Assembly: GCF_003570885.1 (NCBI RefSeq)
Contig: NZ_QXJC01000001.1
Coordinates: 1,357,869 to 1,421,868, forward strand
Origin: Simplicispira hankyongi
GTDB taxonomy: Bacteria; Pseudomonadota; Gammaproteobacteria; Burkholderiales; Burkholderiaceae_C
Length of the DNA stretch: 64,000 nucleotides
Reading direction: 5' to 3'
A model generated the notes under the pieces. The model had not been told where the DNA came from. It made no database searches and was given only the letters and a program-made list of their open reading frames with translations. Both the position numbers and the translations under genes were made by a program. Every line of letters begins with the position of its first letter. Position 1 is the first letter of the stretch. Below, piece by piece: positions 7,138 through 17,883 of the stretch.

Positions 7138-9105
7138 TTACCCGCAGGCCTCATTGGCCAGCCACGCCTGAAACATCAGCACGCACCAGAGCAAATGCTG
7201 CCAGTTGCGCTGCCCGCTCAAATGCTCGGCCCACTTCTGCCGAATGGGCGCAGGGTTGAAGTAGCCCTCGCGCTTCAGGCGCGACTCGCTCAGCAAGTCT
7301 TCGGCCCAATGGCGCAGCGGGCCGCGCAGCCAACTGTCAATGGGCACGCCAAAGCCCATCTTGGGGCGCTCGACCAGTGCTTTGGGCACGTACCGGTGCA
7401 AAACCTGCCGCAGTATCCACTTCGTTGTGAGGTGGCCATGCTCTTGGCGCAGCAAATAGTTCACCGGCATTTGCCACGAGAACTCAACGACGCGGTGGTC
7501 CAGGAACGGCACACGTGTCTCAAGCCCGCCCCCCATCGCTGCGCGATCTACCTTGGTCAAAATGTCGTCTGGCAGATAGGTCAGCAAGTCAAGCGCCATC
7601 ATGCGTTCAACCGGGCTCAGGCCTGAGAGCGCGGGCGCCAGCCCTGTCAAAGGCGTCAGCGGCTCGGTGCCGCCACGCACGACAAGTTCGGGCTGTGGCC
7701 AGTGGGACACCATGCCCGCGTAAAGCTGATCAACCGAGCCCGCCGCCATCACGGCAGCGCCTTTGTGCAGTTTGTCACCCACGTTGGCCCACCGCCGCGC
7801 CAGCGGGGTATGGCTGGCCAGGCGGTTCCACGCTTGCGGCGACAGGCGCATCAGCCCCCACGCGACGGCTCTGCGCACAGGCTGGGGGATTGCCGAGAGG
7901 CGGCCCCACAAGCTCGCAGTGAGCGGGTAGCGGTTGTAGCCGCAAAACAGCTCGTCGCCCGCATCGCCCGAGAGCGACACCGTGACATGCTGGCGCGCGA
8001 GCTGGCTGACAAGAAAGGTGGGGATTTGCGACGAATCGGCAAACGGCTCGTCGTACAGCGTGGGCAGGCGTGGTATGACCGCCATGGCCTGCTCAGGCGT
8101 CACGTACAGCTCGGTGTGCTCGGTGCCCAAGTGCTGCGCCACCGCCTTGGCGTACTCGGCCTCGTTGTAGGCGGCCTCGTGAAAGCCGATGGAAAAAGTC
8201 TTGACCGGGCGGCTGGCCTGCGCCTGCATCAGCGCCACCACGGTAGATGAATCGATGCCGCCCGACAAGAACGCGCCCAGCGGCACATCGGCCGCCATTT
8301 GGCGGTGCACGGCGTCTTTAAGCAGTGCTTCCAGCGAATCCACCGCTTCAGTGGCCGACCCAGAAAAAAGGCGGGCAACGCCCTGCTCGGCCACGGCGGC
8401 ACCCGACCAATAAGTTTCGCACACCGGCACGGGCGCCGCTTGCGACACCGTGAGCAGGCCGCCCGGCAGCAGCTTGTGCACGCCTTCATAAATAGAGTGG
8501 CTGCCGCCCACGTTGTTGTGCCGCATAAACAGGCACAGTGCATCGCGGTTGATGTGCGCGCCAAAGGCGGGGTGCGCACGCAAAGCCTTTAGCTCGGAGC
8601 CAAACAGAAACACCGCCGCACGGCCCGTGCCCTGCCAGCCGTAGTACAGCGGCTTTTCACCCACGCGGTCACGCGCAAGGGTGAGCGTGCGGGTTTGCCG
8701 GCACCACAGGGCAAAGGCAAACATGCCCAAGGCACGCTCAACTGTCGCGCGAATGCCCCAGGCGTCAAAGCCGGCCAACAGCGTTTCAGTATCGGAATGC
8801 CCGCGCCATGCCGGCGCACGGCCAGATTGCTCTAGCTCGGCGCGCATGTCCAGGTGGTTGTAGATCTCGCCGTTAAAGGCCAGCACGTAGCGGCCTGATG
8901 CTGACAGCATGGGCTGCCCCCCAGCAGCAGACAGCTCGACGATGGCCAAGCGGCGGTGGCCCAGGGCAATGGCGGCATCCGCATCCAGCCACTGGCCTTC
9001 GGAATCGGGGCCACGGTGGACAATCGCGTCCGTCATGTCCTTTAGGCGCAGTGGGGCCGCATCGCCAGGCCAGGGGCCGCTCAAAAAACCAGCAAATCCG
9101 CACAT
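7138..9105 (-). CDS. asnB: Asparagine-synthase-type glutamine amidotransferase
   Basis: A 655-residue class II amidotransferase. The start at 9105 is chosen because it gives MCGFAGFL, putting the nucleophilic Cys at position 2; an in-frame upstream ATG at 9171 would bury it. The glutaminase domain has HRRLAI and AFNGEIYN. The synthetase domain has the PPi loop [14 protein letters not shown] near residue 270 and the [17 protein letters not shown] segment. AsnB paralogues in O-antigen loci (for example WbpS) amidate uronic acids rather than aspartate. The location next to glycosyltransferases and downstream of tviB/wbpP favours that role, but true asparagine synthesis cannot be excluded. Only 2 bp separate it from the upstream glycosyltransferase stop codon, so they are translated as a unit. 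Confidence 0.9.
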   Translation of the reverse strand: MCGFAGFLSGPWPGDAAPLRLKDMTDAIVHRGPDSEGQWLDADAAIALGHRRLAIVELSAAGGQPMLSASGRYVLAFNGEIYNHLDMRAELEQSGRAPAWRGHSDTETLLAGFDAWGIRATVERALGMFAFALWCRQTRTLTLARDRVGEKPLYYGWQGTGRAAVFLFGSELKALRAHPAFGAHINRDALCLFMRHNNVGGSHSIYEGVHKLLPGGLLTVSQAAPVPVCETYWSGAAVAEQGVARLFSGSATEAVDSLEALLKDAVHRQMAADVPLGAFLSGGIDSSTVVALMQAQASRPVKTFSIGFHEAAYNEAEYAKAVAQHLGTEHTELYVTPEQAMAVIPRLPTLYDEPFADSSQIPTFLVSQLARQHVTVSLSGDAGDELFCGYNRYPLTASLWGRLSAIPQPVRRAVAWGLMRLSPQAWNRLASHTPLARRWANVGDKLHKGAAVMAAGSVDQLYAGMVSHWPQPELVVRGGTEPLTPLTGLAPALSGLSPVERMMALDLLTYLPDDILTKVDRAAMGGGLETRVPFLDHRVVEFSWQMPVNYLLRQEHGHLTTKWILRQVLHRYVPKALVERPKMGFGVPIDSWLRGPLRHWAEDLLSESRLKREGYFNPAPIRQKWAEHLSGQRNWQHLLWCVLMFQAWLANEACG

Positions 9106-9107
9106 GC

Positions 9108-10211
9108 TCAAACCCGTCCGGCGGCCGTGCGCAGCAACTGGGCCATTAAAGGCCCAGTTTTTTGAATGCAATACTCATCTTCGACCCGGCGTCGCCCCGC
9201 CGCGCCCATTTGCGCTCTCAGCGACGGAGACTGCAAGAGTTGCGCCAAAGCGCTTACCCAATCCTCCGGCGTGCTTGCCAGATAGCCATTTTCACCATTG
9301 CGAACGATCTCGGGGTTAACACCTACATTGGAGGCCACCACTGGCAAGCCACATGCCATGTACTGAATCAGCTTGTAGCCACATTTGCCACGCTCCCACA
9401 ATGAATCGAGCAAAGGCATCACGCCCACCTGGCAAATGCTGATATTTTCAACCTCGGTTGCTTCTGTCCAGGGCAGCACCTCAACTTGCACACCTGGCAT
9501 ATCCACAGCGCCGCCGCCGATGACCCGCAACGCAAAAGGCTGACTCATGGCCAACTGCCGCAAAGGCTCCCGAAGCAGTTGAAGATATTGCACCGTAGAA
9601 GGCGAGCCAATCCAGACGATGCGCGGTATGCCATCTGCAATTAGCGAGGCAGTGGTTGGCGCCGCCGCCAGTTGTAGCGGATAGGGATATCGCGCTAGGT
9701 CAATCACCGTCGGCACGACCTCCACCCATGGCGCGCCTGCGTTGCGTGCCCGCTGAGCAAGATAGTTATTTCCTCCAACCACGAGCGAAGCATGCGCCAT
9801 AAGCTTGTCAAGCCGCTGGCCGAACATGTGCCGGACCCATGAATACGTATGCTGATCATAATTATGGAAGATGGCGTCATCGTAATCGAGTACATAAGGC
9901 ACATCTCCCAGCAGAAACAGCTCTATTGAAGAAGGAAACCACGGAAGAGCCTCTTTCTCGATCCAGAGTAAATCGAAATATTTTTTTGTGCCGAGTGCAT
10001 GTATTCTTCTGATGTATGCATCCAGCAATGAAAAATTATATCGGCCAGTGACGTAGCGAGCCCTCAATAGCTCATCAGATAGTAATGATTGGATTTCGAT
10101 CCGAAGATTTAAATTCAATTTATCAAAATATGGCAAATATTGAAAAGTGCGCAGCCGCGAAGACGCACCTAAGCACCCATATTTACTCAAGCACAGAATT
10201 TTAACGGCCAT
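9108..10211 (-). CDS. Glycosyltransferase family 4 protein
   Basis: A 367-residue GT-B glycosyltransferase. The N-terminal segment [22 protein letters not shown] has the GxxSRxR feature common in GT4 enzymes. The C-terminal donor domain has [13 protein letters not shown] and the [23 protein letters not shown] segment. It should add one sugar to the lipid-linked repeat unit on the cytoplasmic face. The donor and linkage cannot be read from sequence. Base composition falls through the gene: the part encoding the C-terminus resembles asnB, while the part encoding the N-terminus is AT-rich like the polymerase gene next to it, suggesting a recombination joint in or near this gene. Confidence 0.87.
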   Translation of the reverse strand: MAVKILCLSKYGCLGASSRLRTFQYLPYFDKLNLNLRIEIQSLLSDELLRARYVTGRYNFSLLDAYIRRIHALGTKKYFDLLWIEKEALPWFPSSIELFLLGDVPYVLDYDDAIFHNYDQHTYSWVRHMFGQRLDKLMAHASLVVGGNNYLAQRARNAGAPWVEVVPTVIDLARYPYPLQLAAAPTTASLIADGIPRIVWIGSPSTVQYLQLLREPLRQLAMSQPFALRVIGGGAVDMPGVQVEVLPWTEATEVENISICQVGVMPLLDSLWERGKCGYKLIQYMACGLPVVASNVGVNPEIVRNGENGYLASTPEDWVSALAQLLQSPSLRAQMGAAGRRRVEDEYCIQKTGPLMAQLLRTAAGRV

Positions 10212-10224
10212 TATTCAAGAGCTT

Positions 10225-11220
10225 TTACACAAGAAACGAGTGCAAAAATCCTTTTTCTAATGCACCGAATATTACATACAAAAAAAACAGACCAACAGAG
10301 CAATTAAAGATCATCCTGCAAATTCCGCTCAAATAAAATCCCGACATTAATATTATAAGCGCATGATTTTGGACGGTTCTAGCAAACGGCGGAAACAGTA
10401 TGTAACTAATCAAATAAAATATTATGCAATAAACAGCAAATACATTTCTACTCAAAAAATCTCTGCCTTGCCCGACGAAGCTCGCAAAAATCACCACCCA
10501 AAAAACAAACCCTAATCCACTTGCCGATTCTACATCGCCGACCCCATAATAATATCCTTCCGTCTGCCTTACCCCCAAATACTCCCCAGCATACGGGGCC
10601 ACCAATATAACAAGAAAACAAATAAATGCAAAAATTAGCAAATTCAAATAAATTAGCAAATCAAATTTCTTTATCATCTTCTCCACCAATATGAAGATGA
10701 TAGGAATCAAAAATGAAATATGGACAAATGGCGCTATCGCCATTAAAAGAACACGAAGCAAGCGATTTTTCGAAAACCATCCTGCAAGAAAAAATGAAAG
10801 CGCCACTCCCTGTCGAATAGAAAACACATAATTTCCGAAAATCAACGGCAGAGACAATATAACAAAGCAATAAAATATATTTTTACTATTTTTTAACGCT
10901 AAATAGGTCGCACTCAATGCCGAGAAAAATATTAGCATTCGAACTATCAATTCAGGATCAGCAAGAAAATTCCCAGCGACCCAATTTATTAGCACAAATA
11001 TTGGCTCATTAAATAACGCTGTCAATATAGATTTATTTAAATAAAAATCAAATATGTCACCAGGCGCCTCTGCGTAATACACATAATTAGTTCTATCCAA
11101 AATATCGACAAAATTCACATTCAAAATACGATCGATACTAGCAAAGAAATATGCATAGCCAGACGCCAAAAATAAGTATGTGCCATTTAATAAAGTTGAC
11201 TTTCTAATTAGCATCTTCAT
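10225..11220 (-). CDS. EpsG/Wzy-family O-antigen polymerase
   Basis: A polytopic membrane protein of 331 residues with about nine or ten hydrophobic segments. NYVFSIRQGVALSFFLAGWF carries the RQG motif typical of EpsG-like polymerases. In the Wzx/Wzy pathway this protein joins flipped repeat units at the periplasmic face. The ATG at 11220 has an AGGA 10 bases upstream and is preferred to a TTG at 11229. The gene is very AT-rich and rich in Ile, Phe and Tyr codons compared with the flanking export genes, as usual for polymerase genes exchanged between strains. It is the only polymerase candidate in the locus. Confidence 0.85.
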   Translation of the reverse strand: MKMLIRKSTLLNGTYLFLASGYAYFFASIDRILNVNFVDILDRTNYVYYAEAPGDIFDFYLNKSILTALFNEPIFVLINWVAGNFLADPELIVRMLIFFSALSATYLALKNSKNIFYCFVILSLPLIFGNYVFSIRQGVALSFFLAGWFSKNRLLRVLLMAIAPFVHISFLIPIIFILVEKMIKKFDLLIYLNLLIFAFICFLVILVAPYAGEYLGVRQTEGYYYGVGDVESASGLGFVFWVVIFASFVGQGRDFLSRNVFAVYCIIFYLISYILFPPFARTVQNHALIILMSGFYLSGICRMIFNCSVGLFFLYVIFGALEKGFLHSFLV

Positions 11221-11247
11221 AGACGACAAATCCTAGTAAAATAATTT

Positions 11248-12168
11248 TTACAACCCCCCGAAATAATCATTGGCTTCTTGGATGAATTTTGTTGTATTAG
11301 TCGAATTATCTTGCAACTCTTTCTTTATCCTCTCAATTAATTCAAATCTCGCGGCTTTTGATTTTTCTAAGTTATCAAACCCGTATGCCACCCCATTTCT
11401 ATCCCATTGCGCCGGCAGCCATTCTTCCTCAGAGATTCCGCAATCTGGAATGACTATAGACTCACAACCACAAAGAACCGCAAAACTTGAGTAAGCGGTA
11501 TAAGGGTCATAAGAAATAAACTGCTTTACACGCTTGAATATTAACGCAATTTCGGCATGCGACTTCCCATCAATCAGTATTGAGTCATTTAAGTCATGAA
11601 CAATTGGCTTACCCTTTCCCTTTCTAATGCAATATGCGGTTCCACGTCTTTCAGTAGCAGTCTCAATTTCATTATACAATTCTAATGGGTAATGCACGAC
11701 TCTAAGTTCGCTCGATGACATATGAGAAGTCGGCGTTTCAAATGGTTTTATTCCAGAATGAAATCTAAAATACAGTTCATTTTCTCCATAATAAATTTTC
11801 TTCGTAATATGTCCAGGACTATGAAGAAACCATCTGACAATATTTTTTGCTTTCAATGGATTCCCAAATACCACCTCCGGATAAACGACTATCCAGTCAT
11901 CCCAATTTCTTATACCAGATATCTTTCGTAAAACTGGCGTTGAAAATCCAGGATTTACCTTAAACGGTAAAATCCTTCTGTATCGTTCTTTAGCAAATTT
12001 TAGCAATGGGCCAATGAAATTGTGCACGCTAAATTCGTGGCTATCTACATAGGGCGCCAGATACGCCTCTCCTCCCAATTTATTTATCTGATCGCACAGT
12101 TTGTGCAGAACAATATAGCCGCCATCGTTTTCGCTATACGATTGGGTCAAAATCAAAAACTTCTTCAT
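11248..12168 (-). CDS. Putative glycosyltransferase-like protein
   Basis: A 306-residue soluble protein with a Rossmann-like start (KKFLILTQSYSENDGGYIVL, then LGGEAYLAPYV). The central segments VVYPEVVFGNPLKAKNIVRW and FLHSPGHITKK, and the later FISYDPYTAYSSFAVLCGCE and SIVIPDCGISEEEW, look like the two halves of a GT-B fold with a donor-site Glu. I recognise the general type seen in O-antigen loci but not a named family, and no catalytic motif is decisive. AT-rich like the polymerase and WbqC-like genes. Its place between the flippase and the polymerase supports a role as a second or third glycosyltransferase. Confidence 0.6.
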   Translation of the reverse strand: MKKFLILTQSYSENDGGYIVLHKLCDQINKLGGEAYLAPYVDSHEFSVHNFIGPLLKFAKERYRRILPFKVNPGFSTPVLRKISGIRNWDDWIVVYPEVVFGNPLKAKNIVRWFLHSPGHITKKIYYGENELYFRFHSGIKPFETPTSHMSSSELRVVHYPLELYNEIETATERRGTAYCIRKGKGKPIVHDLNDSILIDGKSHAEIALIFKRVKQFISYDPYTAYSSFAVLCGCESIVIPDCGISEEEWLPAQWDRNGVAYGFDNLEKSKAARFELIERIKKELQDNSTNTTKFIQEANDYFGGL

Positions 12169-12178
12169 TTTGCTTAAC

Positions 12179-13705
12179 TTAATTACCTCGAGAGATCAGA
12201 TATTTTCTGCTAGCCGTGATCAATTTTTCCGAAAATTTATAGCTAAGACCACCAATAAAAATCAAAATTGACCCCAGGAATATTATTTCTATTAGCAAGT
12301 GGAATCGAGTTACCGGAAGGTTAGCAATATCTTCTAGAATTTTCGCAGTAACGAGCACCGGAAGTCCTATCGCGCAGACATCGTGAAGCAGCCATCTAAA
12401 ATGCAATCCGTAACTGAATCTAGAATGAACCACAGGCACCCAAAAAAAGAAATAAATCGCATTTGAGACCAACCATGCATAGCCGGCACCTATCGCACTA
12501 TATCTCCAAGTGGCCCACACTAGGGATGGAAGTAGAAATGAAATGAATAAGGCACTTCCGATCAAATGCAATTTCAAATCGCCCTTTGCGAACTGTAAGT
12601 AATAGGCAAAAGCTGCCATTGCCAAAAACCCATTGCCTAAAGCATACAGCCGCAACACGGGCGCAGCATAAGCAGCAGCATGGGCATCTCCAGTCCACAC
12701 CCACAGCACCTGTTTAGCGAAAAAAGCGAGTACTAGGCAGGCAGGTATCGCGATGACAGCTACCATTTGGGTAGCTTTGCGGTACAAGGCAATTAAACCG
12801 GCTTCGTCACCTTCTGCCTGCAGCCGGGCCATGCGAGGCAGAAGTGCACTGCTGATGGGGCCGCTGATCATCATCACGCCGCTGGCTGCCAACACGGCCA
12901 GAGTGAAATAGCCGTATTCGGCCAATGGCAGAAGTTTTGAGAGCACCAGTTTGTCGGTCTGCGTGACCAGCACCCACACCGACGAGGTGAAGGCAATGCT
13001 GAGCGAGAACTTGAGCACGGGCTTAATAGGAGCAAACAGCGAAGCGGGCAACCACCCCAGCAATTCCCCTCGTGGCACGGCTGGGAACAAGCGATAGGAC
13101 TTGGTCGTCAGGCCCGCCAACTCCACTACCGCCACCAGCAATTGGTACGTAAAGAAGACTGCAGGCGAATGCCCTACCCATATCAGTATGGGCAACACAC
13201 CCACAAAGCGCAGCGTAGCCACAAACGCATTGAAGCCGCCCAGCCAAACTAGCCGCTCAGCGCCTGAGATGCAGCCCCGGTACAACCCAGACATCCAGCG
13301 CAGCGCCACGCCTACGGCCATGAGCTGCAGCGCCAGTTGCACCTGCGCCAGCGGCAGGGTTTGCACCTTGAGCCAGCGGTCGGCAATCACGCCAGAAAAC
13401 AGGAACATGGCGCCGCCGCCCAGCAGCGCGACCGCAAGGAAGATGATTTGCAGTGCGCGCAGCAGGCGCCGGTAGCTCAGCGCATCGGTAGCGCCACCAT
13501 AAAAGCGCGCGGTTTCACGCGCCACGGTGGGTGTGAGACCCATGTCAAGCAGGTTGAACCAGGCCTGCAGCATGGTGAAGAAGCCCACGAGCCCATAGGC
13601 CTCTGCGCCCATGTATTTCAGATACAGGGGCAGGATAAGGATGCCTACCAGGGTGACGTAAATCTGGGTGGCATAGCTGGCGAGGATGTTTTTCTTGAGA
13701 GACAC
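12179..13705 (-). CDS. wzx: Wzx-type polysaccharide flippase (MOP superfamily)
   Basis: A 508-residue membrane protein with about 12-14 hydrophobic helices. It starts SLKKNILASYATQIYVTLVG, the standard N-terminal helix of lipid-linked oligosaccharide flippases, followed by LPLYLKYMGAEAYGLVGFF and DMGLTPTVARETAR. It would move the undecaprenyl-linked repeat unit across the inner membrane for the polymerase. The start codon is GTG; the acetyltransferase stop lies 5 bp upstream. The 3' third is AT-rich while the 5' part is GC-rich, so the gene appears mosaic. Confidence 0.9.
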   Translation of the reverse strand: MSLKKNILASYATQIYVTLVGILILPLYLKYMGAEAYGLVGFFTMLQAWFNLLDMGLTPTVARETARFYGGATDALSYRRLLRALQIIFLAVALLGGGAMFLFSGVIADRWLKVQTLPLAQVQLALQLMAVGVALRWMSGLYRGCISGAERLVWLGGFNAFVATLRFVGVLPILIWVGHSPAVFFTYQLLVAVVELAGLTTKSYRLFPAVPRGELLGWLPASLFAPIKPVLKFSLSIAFTSSVWVLVTQTDKLVLSKLLPLAEYGYFTLAVLAASGVMMISGPISSALLPRMARLQAEGDEAGLIALYRKATQMVAVIAIPACLVLAFFAKQVLWVWTGDAHAAAYAAPVLRLYALGNGFLAMAAFAYYLQFAKGDLKLHLIGSALFISFLLPSLVWATWRYSAIGAGYAWLVSNAIYFFFWVPVVHSRFSYGLHFRWLLHDVCAIGLPVLVTAKILEDIANLPVTRFHLLIEIIFLGSILIFIGGLSYKFSEKLITASRKYLISRGN

Positions 13706-13710
13706 GAAAA

Positions 13711-14124
13711 TTACTTCAGTTGAATGCTCATGAGGTATTTTTCGCCTCGATCTTCGATACTGGCAAATCCAATTTTTTGATAAAACTTGAGAGCTTGAAT
13801 GTTATTTTTTCTGACTTCCAACTGGCAAACAGAAAAACCGCGTTGTTTGCTTATGAACAATACCTGATTCAACAATGCGTAGCCTACGCCTTTGCCACGT
13901 GCTTCGATGGATGTACCAATAAGCGTGATGTAGCTTGCTATCTTGTCTTGAGCATTACAGTAGAAAAATACAAAGCCCAAAATCCCATTGGGATCTTGAT
14001 GAGTTATTAATTCCGCCTCGCAACTCAATTTTTCTAAGTAAGCTCCGTCTTCAGGAATAAAAAGGCCTCGTTGCTTTTTTTGCTCGTCCTGGATGAGCCT
14101 ATGAATTTCCTCAGGAATCAGCAT
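13711..14124 (-). CDS. GNAT-family N-acetyltransferase
   Basis: A 137-residue GNAT enzyme with motif A at residues 73-84 (EARGKGVGYALL), which binds the acetyl-CoA pyrophosphate, and the C-terminal NNIQALKFYQKIGF typical of motif B. It overlaps the WbqC-like gene by 7 bp. With the aminotransferase upstream it may acetylate the newly made amino group of a sugar nucleotide, as GNAT-type WecD/FdtC-like enzymes do; this is inference from context. Confidence 0.82.
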   Translation of the reverse strand: MLIPEEIHRLIQDEQKKQRGLFIPEDGAYLEKLSCEAELITHQDPNGILGFVFFYCNAQDKIASYITLIGTSIEARGKGVGYALLNQVLFISKQRGFSVCQLEVRKNNIQALKFYQKIGFASIEDRGEKYLMSIQLK

Positions 14125-14828
14125 AATTTTGCATCAACCAAAGAATAATCTTTTAATTTACTTTTAACCATCTCTTTGTCGCAATGCATTAATAAATCAA
14201 TGATGGATAAGTGCGAAACAAAATTAACTCCACCTTGCGGATAAGGACTGATATTAGTGCGCAAGAAATTAAGCTCAATATCGTATTTCTTGAATTCACT
14301 TGACGAATACAACTCAACGCCACCCATAGAATTAATGTAACAATTAACTCCAATTTCTTTACAGATAGCAATTACTTTTTCTTGACTTTTTAATCGATGA
14401 TTTATTCCAATTTCCGACGATATTTTTATATCCGTTTCTATGTCAAGATAGGCACAAATCTCCTTCACAGAATTGAAGATGAAAAAAAATAGATTGTCAT
14501 TATCAAAATGCAGAATTTTCTCAACGAGACGGTATGCGCTATCAAAATTTGACGCCTTAAGATAGGCGCCTTTTAATTGATTTAATAGTTTAGCGCGATC
14601 AAAATCTACTGATAGCTTGCGTTGCACGACATCAAGCGAATCCGAGTCTTTTTTTATTGGAATAGAAAATAAAACATCACCGCCATTTGATAGCATTCTA
14701 TTTCTATTAATCCAGCCTTTTTTAGTGTATTTAATATTATCGTATATTACAAACACATCAACAGCAGAAATTAACTGAAAGTATCCGATATAAGGAAGAA
14801 AATACGGCTGCATGATGGCACCTTTCAT
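14118..14828 (-). CDS. WbqC-like family protein
   Basis: A 236-residue protein of the WbqC-like family. It begins KGAIMQPYFLPYIGYFQLIS and has DVFVIYDNIKYTKKGWINRN, both hallmark segments. The family is frequent in O-antigen and glycopeptide clusters next to aminotransferases, but its biochemical function is not established. It overlaps the aminotransferase stop by ATGA and the acetyltransferase start by 7 bp, so the three genes form one translational unit that probably makes one N-acylated amino sugar. Confidence 0.85.
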   Translation of the reverse strand: MKGAIMQPYFLPYIGYFQLISAVDVFVIYDNIKYTKKGWINRNRMLSNGGDVLFSIPIKKDSDSLDVVQRKLSVDFDRAKLLNQLKGAYLKASNFDSAYRLVEKILHFDNDNLFFFIFNSVKEICAYLDIETDIKISSEIGINHRLKSQEKVIAICKEIGVNCYINSMGGVELYSSSEFKKYDIELNFLRTNISPYPQGGVNFVSHLSIIDLLMHCDKEMVKSKLKDYSLVDAKLC

Positions 14829-16003
14829 ACAGCAGCCTCCCTAATCACTGCCACAATTTGGTCTTGCTGCTCCAGCGTAAGCGCCGGGTAAATAGGCAAA
14901 CAAAGCACCTTCTGCGCCGCAGCCGTCGCTTCGGGCAGGTTTTCCCGGCTGGCTGAGGGCATCCCCCGGTACATCGGAAAATCGGTAATCAGGGGGTAGA
15001 AATAACGGCGGGCAAAGATATGGTTATCTTTGAGTTTTTGGTAGAGCGCATCCCGGCTGAGCGGGTAATCGGGTTCTACCATGATGGGGAAGTACGAATA
15101 GTTGGATACTTGCTGCCCCGCATCTTGCACGCAGCGGATGCCGGGCACGTTGTGCAGTGCAGCGCGGTAGGCAGTATCGATGGCCTGCCGCTTGGCCAAG
15201 GCGTCGCCCACATATTGCAGTTGCAGCATGCCAAAGGCGGCATTGATTTCGCTCATCTTGCCGTTGATGCCTGGGGCCACCACGGTGGTCTCATCCACAA
15301 AGCCGAAGTTTTTCAAATGGTCGATGCGCTGCTTGGTTTTGGCGTCAGGGCAGATGATGGCGCCGCCTTCAAAGGTGTTGAAAACTTTGGTGGCGTGAAA
15401 ACTGAGCACCGAAAGGTCGCCATGGCGCAGCACGCTGCCGCCAGCGTCTTGCACGCCAAAGGCGTGGGCGGCGTCGTAGATGACCTTGAGGTTGTAGTTG
15501 TCGGCGATCTTCTGGATGGCCTGCACATCGCACGGGTGGCCGTAGCAGTGCACCGGCATGATGGCGGTGGTGTGCGGGGTGATGGCGGCTTCGATGCGGG
15601 CGGGGTCGAGGTTGAGCGTATCGGGGTGCACGTCCGCGAACACGGGTTTGATGCCGTTCCACAAGAGGGAATGGGCGGTGGCCACGAAGGAATACGGCGT
15701 GGTGATGACTTCGCCGGTAATGCGCAAGGCCTGCAGAGCGGTAACGAGGCCGAGCGTTCCGTTAGAGAACAAGGCGAGGTGCTGCACGCCCAGGTACTCA
15801 CACAGCGCTTTCTCAAGCTGCTGGTGAAACGGGCCGCCGTTGGTGAGTATCTTGTTCGCCCAGATGGCCTCCAGGTACGGCATGAACTCTTCCAGCGGGG
15901 GCAAGGCGGGCTGGGTGACGTAGATGGGCGAGGTCGCGCCACTTACTACCTTTTCAGTAGCTGCTTGCGCAGGTGGGACAAGCGCTAGAGGTTGTTTTTG
16001 CAT
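14825..16003 (-). CDS. FdtB/QdtB-like sugar aminotransferase with repeat-derived N-terminus
   Basis: A 392-residue DegT/DnrJ/EryC1/StrS aminotransferase. SNGTLGLVTAL binds the cofactor phosphate, VIYDAAHAFGV has the pyridine-binding Asp, and SVLSFHATKVFNTFEGGAI supplies the Schiff-base Lys. The family usually starts near IYVTQPALPPLEEF (here about residue 27) and often makes 3-amino-3,6-dideoxyhexoses. The first 20 or so residues (MQKQPLALVPPAQAATEK) are encoded by a copy of the interspersed palindromic repeat, which also supplies the ATG. No strong ribosome-binding site precedes that ATG. Keto-sugar synthesis genes are not in the window, so the substrate is open. Confidence 0.88.
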   Translation of the reverse strand: MQKQPLALVPPAQAATEKVVSGATSPIYVTQPALPPLEEFMPYLEAIWANKILTNGGPFHQQLEKALCEYLGVQHLALFSNGTLGLVTALQALRITGEVITTPYSFVATAHSLLWNGIKPVFADVHPDTLNLDPARIEAAITPHTTAIMPVHCYGHPCDVQAIQKIADNYNLKVIYDAAHAFGVQDAGGSVLRHGDLSVLSFHATKVFNTFEGGAIICPDAKTKQRIDHLKNFGFVDETTVVAPGINGKMSEINAAFGMLQLQYVGDALAKRQAIDTAYRAALHNVPGIRCVQDAGQQVSNYSYFPIMVEPDYPLSRDALYQKLKDNHIFARRYFYPLITDFPMYRGMPSASRENLPEATAAAQKVLCLPIYPALTLEQQDQIVAVIREAAV

Positions 16004-16012
16004 GTATTTTCC
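15950..16012 (+). repeat. Palindromic repeat copy D, overlapping the start of the aminotransferase gene
   Basis: Read on the plus strand it has TTCAGTAGCTGCTTGCGCAG and ACAAGCGCTAGAGG with a T-rich tail, matching the element's two conserved blocks. On the minus strand it is translated in frame and includes the ATG of the aminotransferase. Confidence 0.75.
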
Positions 16013-16051
16013 TAGGCGCTTGGGGCGGCGGGTGGCGCAGCAAGCAAGGTT

Positions 16052-16841
16052 TCATCGATCGGCATCTCGGCCAAGCTTCTGACGGGCAATCGCAATGGAC
16101 TGGTGCAGTTTGGCCTGCAGGGTTTCGCGCGGTGGCAGCAGAGTGAGATAGTCGGCCACGCGGATGTTGCTTTGGGGCAGTTGCAGCAGTTCGACGTGCT
16201 CTTGGCTTTTGCCGGTGCACGGGATGAGGCCGATGGGGGGTGGCTTCACCCTCCATCTGCTCGTGCTTTTCCAGGTAGCGCAGGTACAGCTCCATCTGGC
16301 CTTTGTAGGTGGCTTCGAATTCGCTGATCTTGAGGTCAATGGCTACCAGGCGGCGCAGACGGCGGTGGTAGAAGAGCATCGAATTGATGCGCTCTTGCAA
16401 CTGGCGCACGCTCCAGCGTTCGACACGGCAGATTTCGATATAGAAGTCGCGTTGGAGGGAATCGTCGATTTGAATCAACAGCCGCAGGTGGGGCCAGCTC
16501 AATTCAGAACACAGTGTGTGCAGAATTTCCGCCTCAGGAAACACCTCCGCCACGCGCACACAGTAACGCAGTTGGCGCTCTCCCCAGCCCTTGCCAAATT
16601 CAGCCGTCAGTTGCCGCGCCAACCCGGCCACCACCTGCTTGCCGTATTCACCCCGCTGCCCCTGAAGCAGTTCTGTGCTGATGCGGCGTCCGATATGCCA
16701 GTAAAGCTGGGTGAGTTCGGCATTGACTGCACTGGCCACCCTCTGGCGGGCCGCATCGATGAGCTGGCGAACTTGGGCCAGCAGAGGGGCGGGCGCACCA
16801 GCATCTACCGATTCCATGGGGGGCTGCGGGCGCTTTGGCAT
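16052..16841 (-). pseudogene. Decayed DUF1016/YhcG-type PDDEXK nuclease gene
   Basis: The 5' part encodes the DUF1016 N-terminal domain (TQLYWHIGRRISTELLQGQR, then LSWPHLRLLIQIDDSLQRDF). At about residue 155 the sequence jumps from RINSML to FYHRRLRRLVAIDLKISEFE. In intact family members those two segments are separated by roughly 90-100 residues, so an internal deletion is likely. Near base 16240 the frame then shifts: PPIGLIPCTGKSQEHVELLQ and the expected C-terminus continue in another frame to a stop at 16052. The family holds predicted PDDEXK nucleases of uncertain role. The gene has no link to glycan synthesis and lies 3 bp from the wbpP stop, so it is probably a decayed insertion. Confidence 0.8.
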
Positions 16842-16844
16842 GGC

Positions 16845-17879
<1,035 letters not shown>

Positions 17880-17883
17880 TGTT

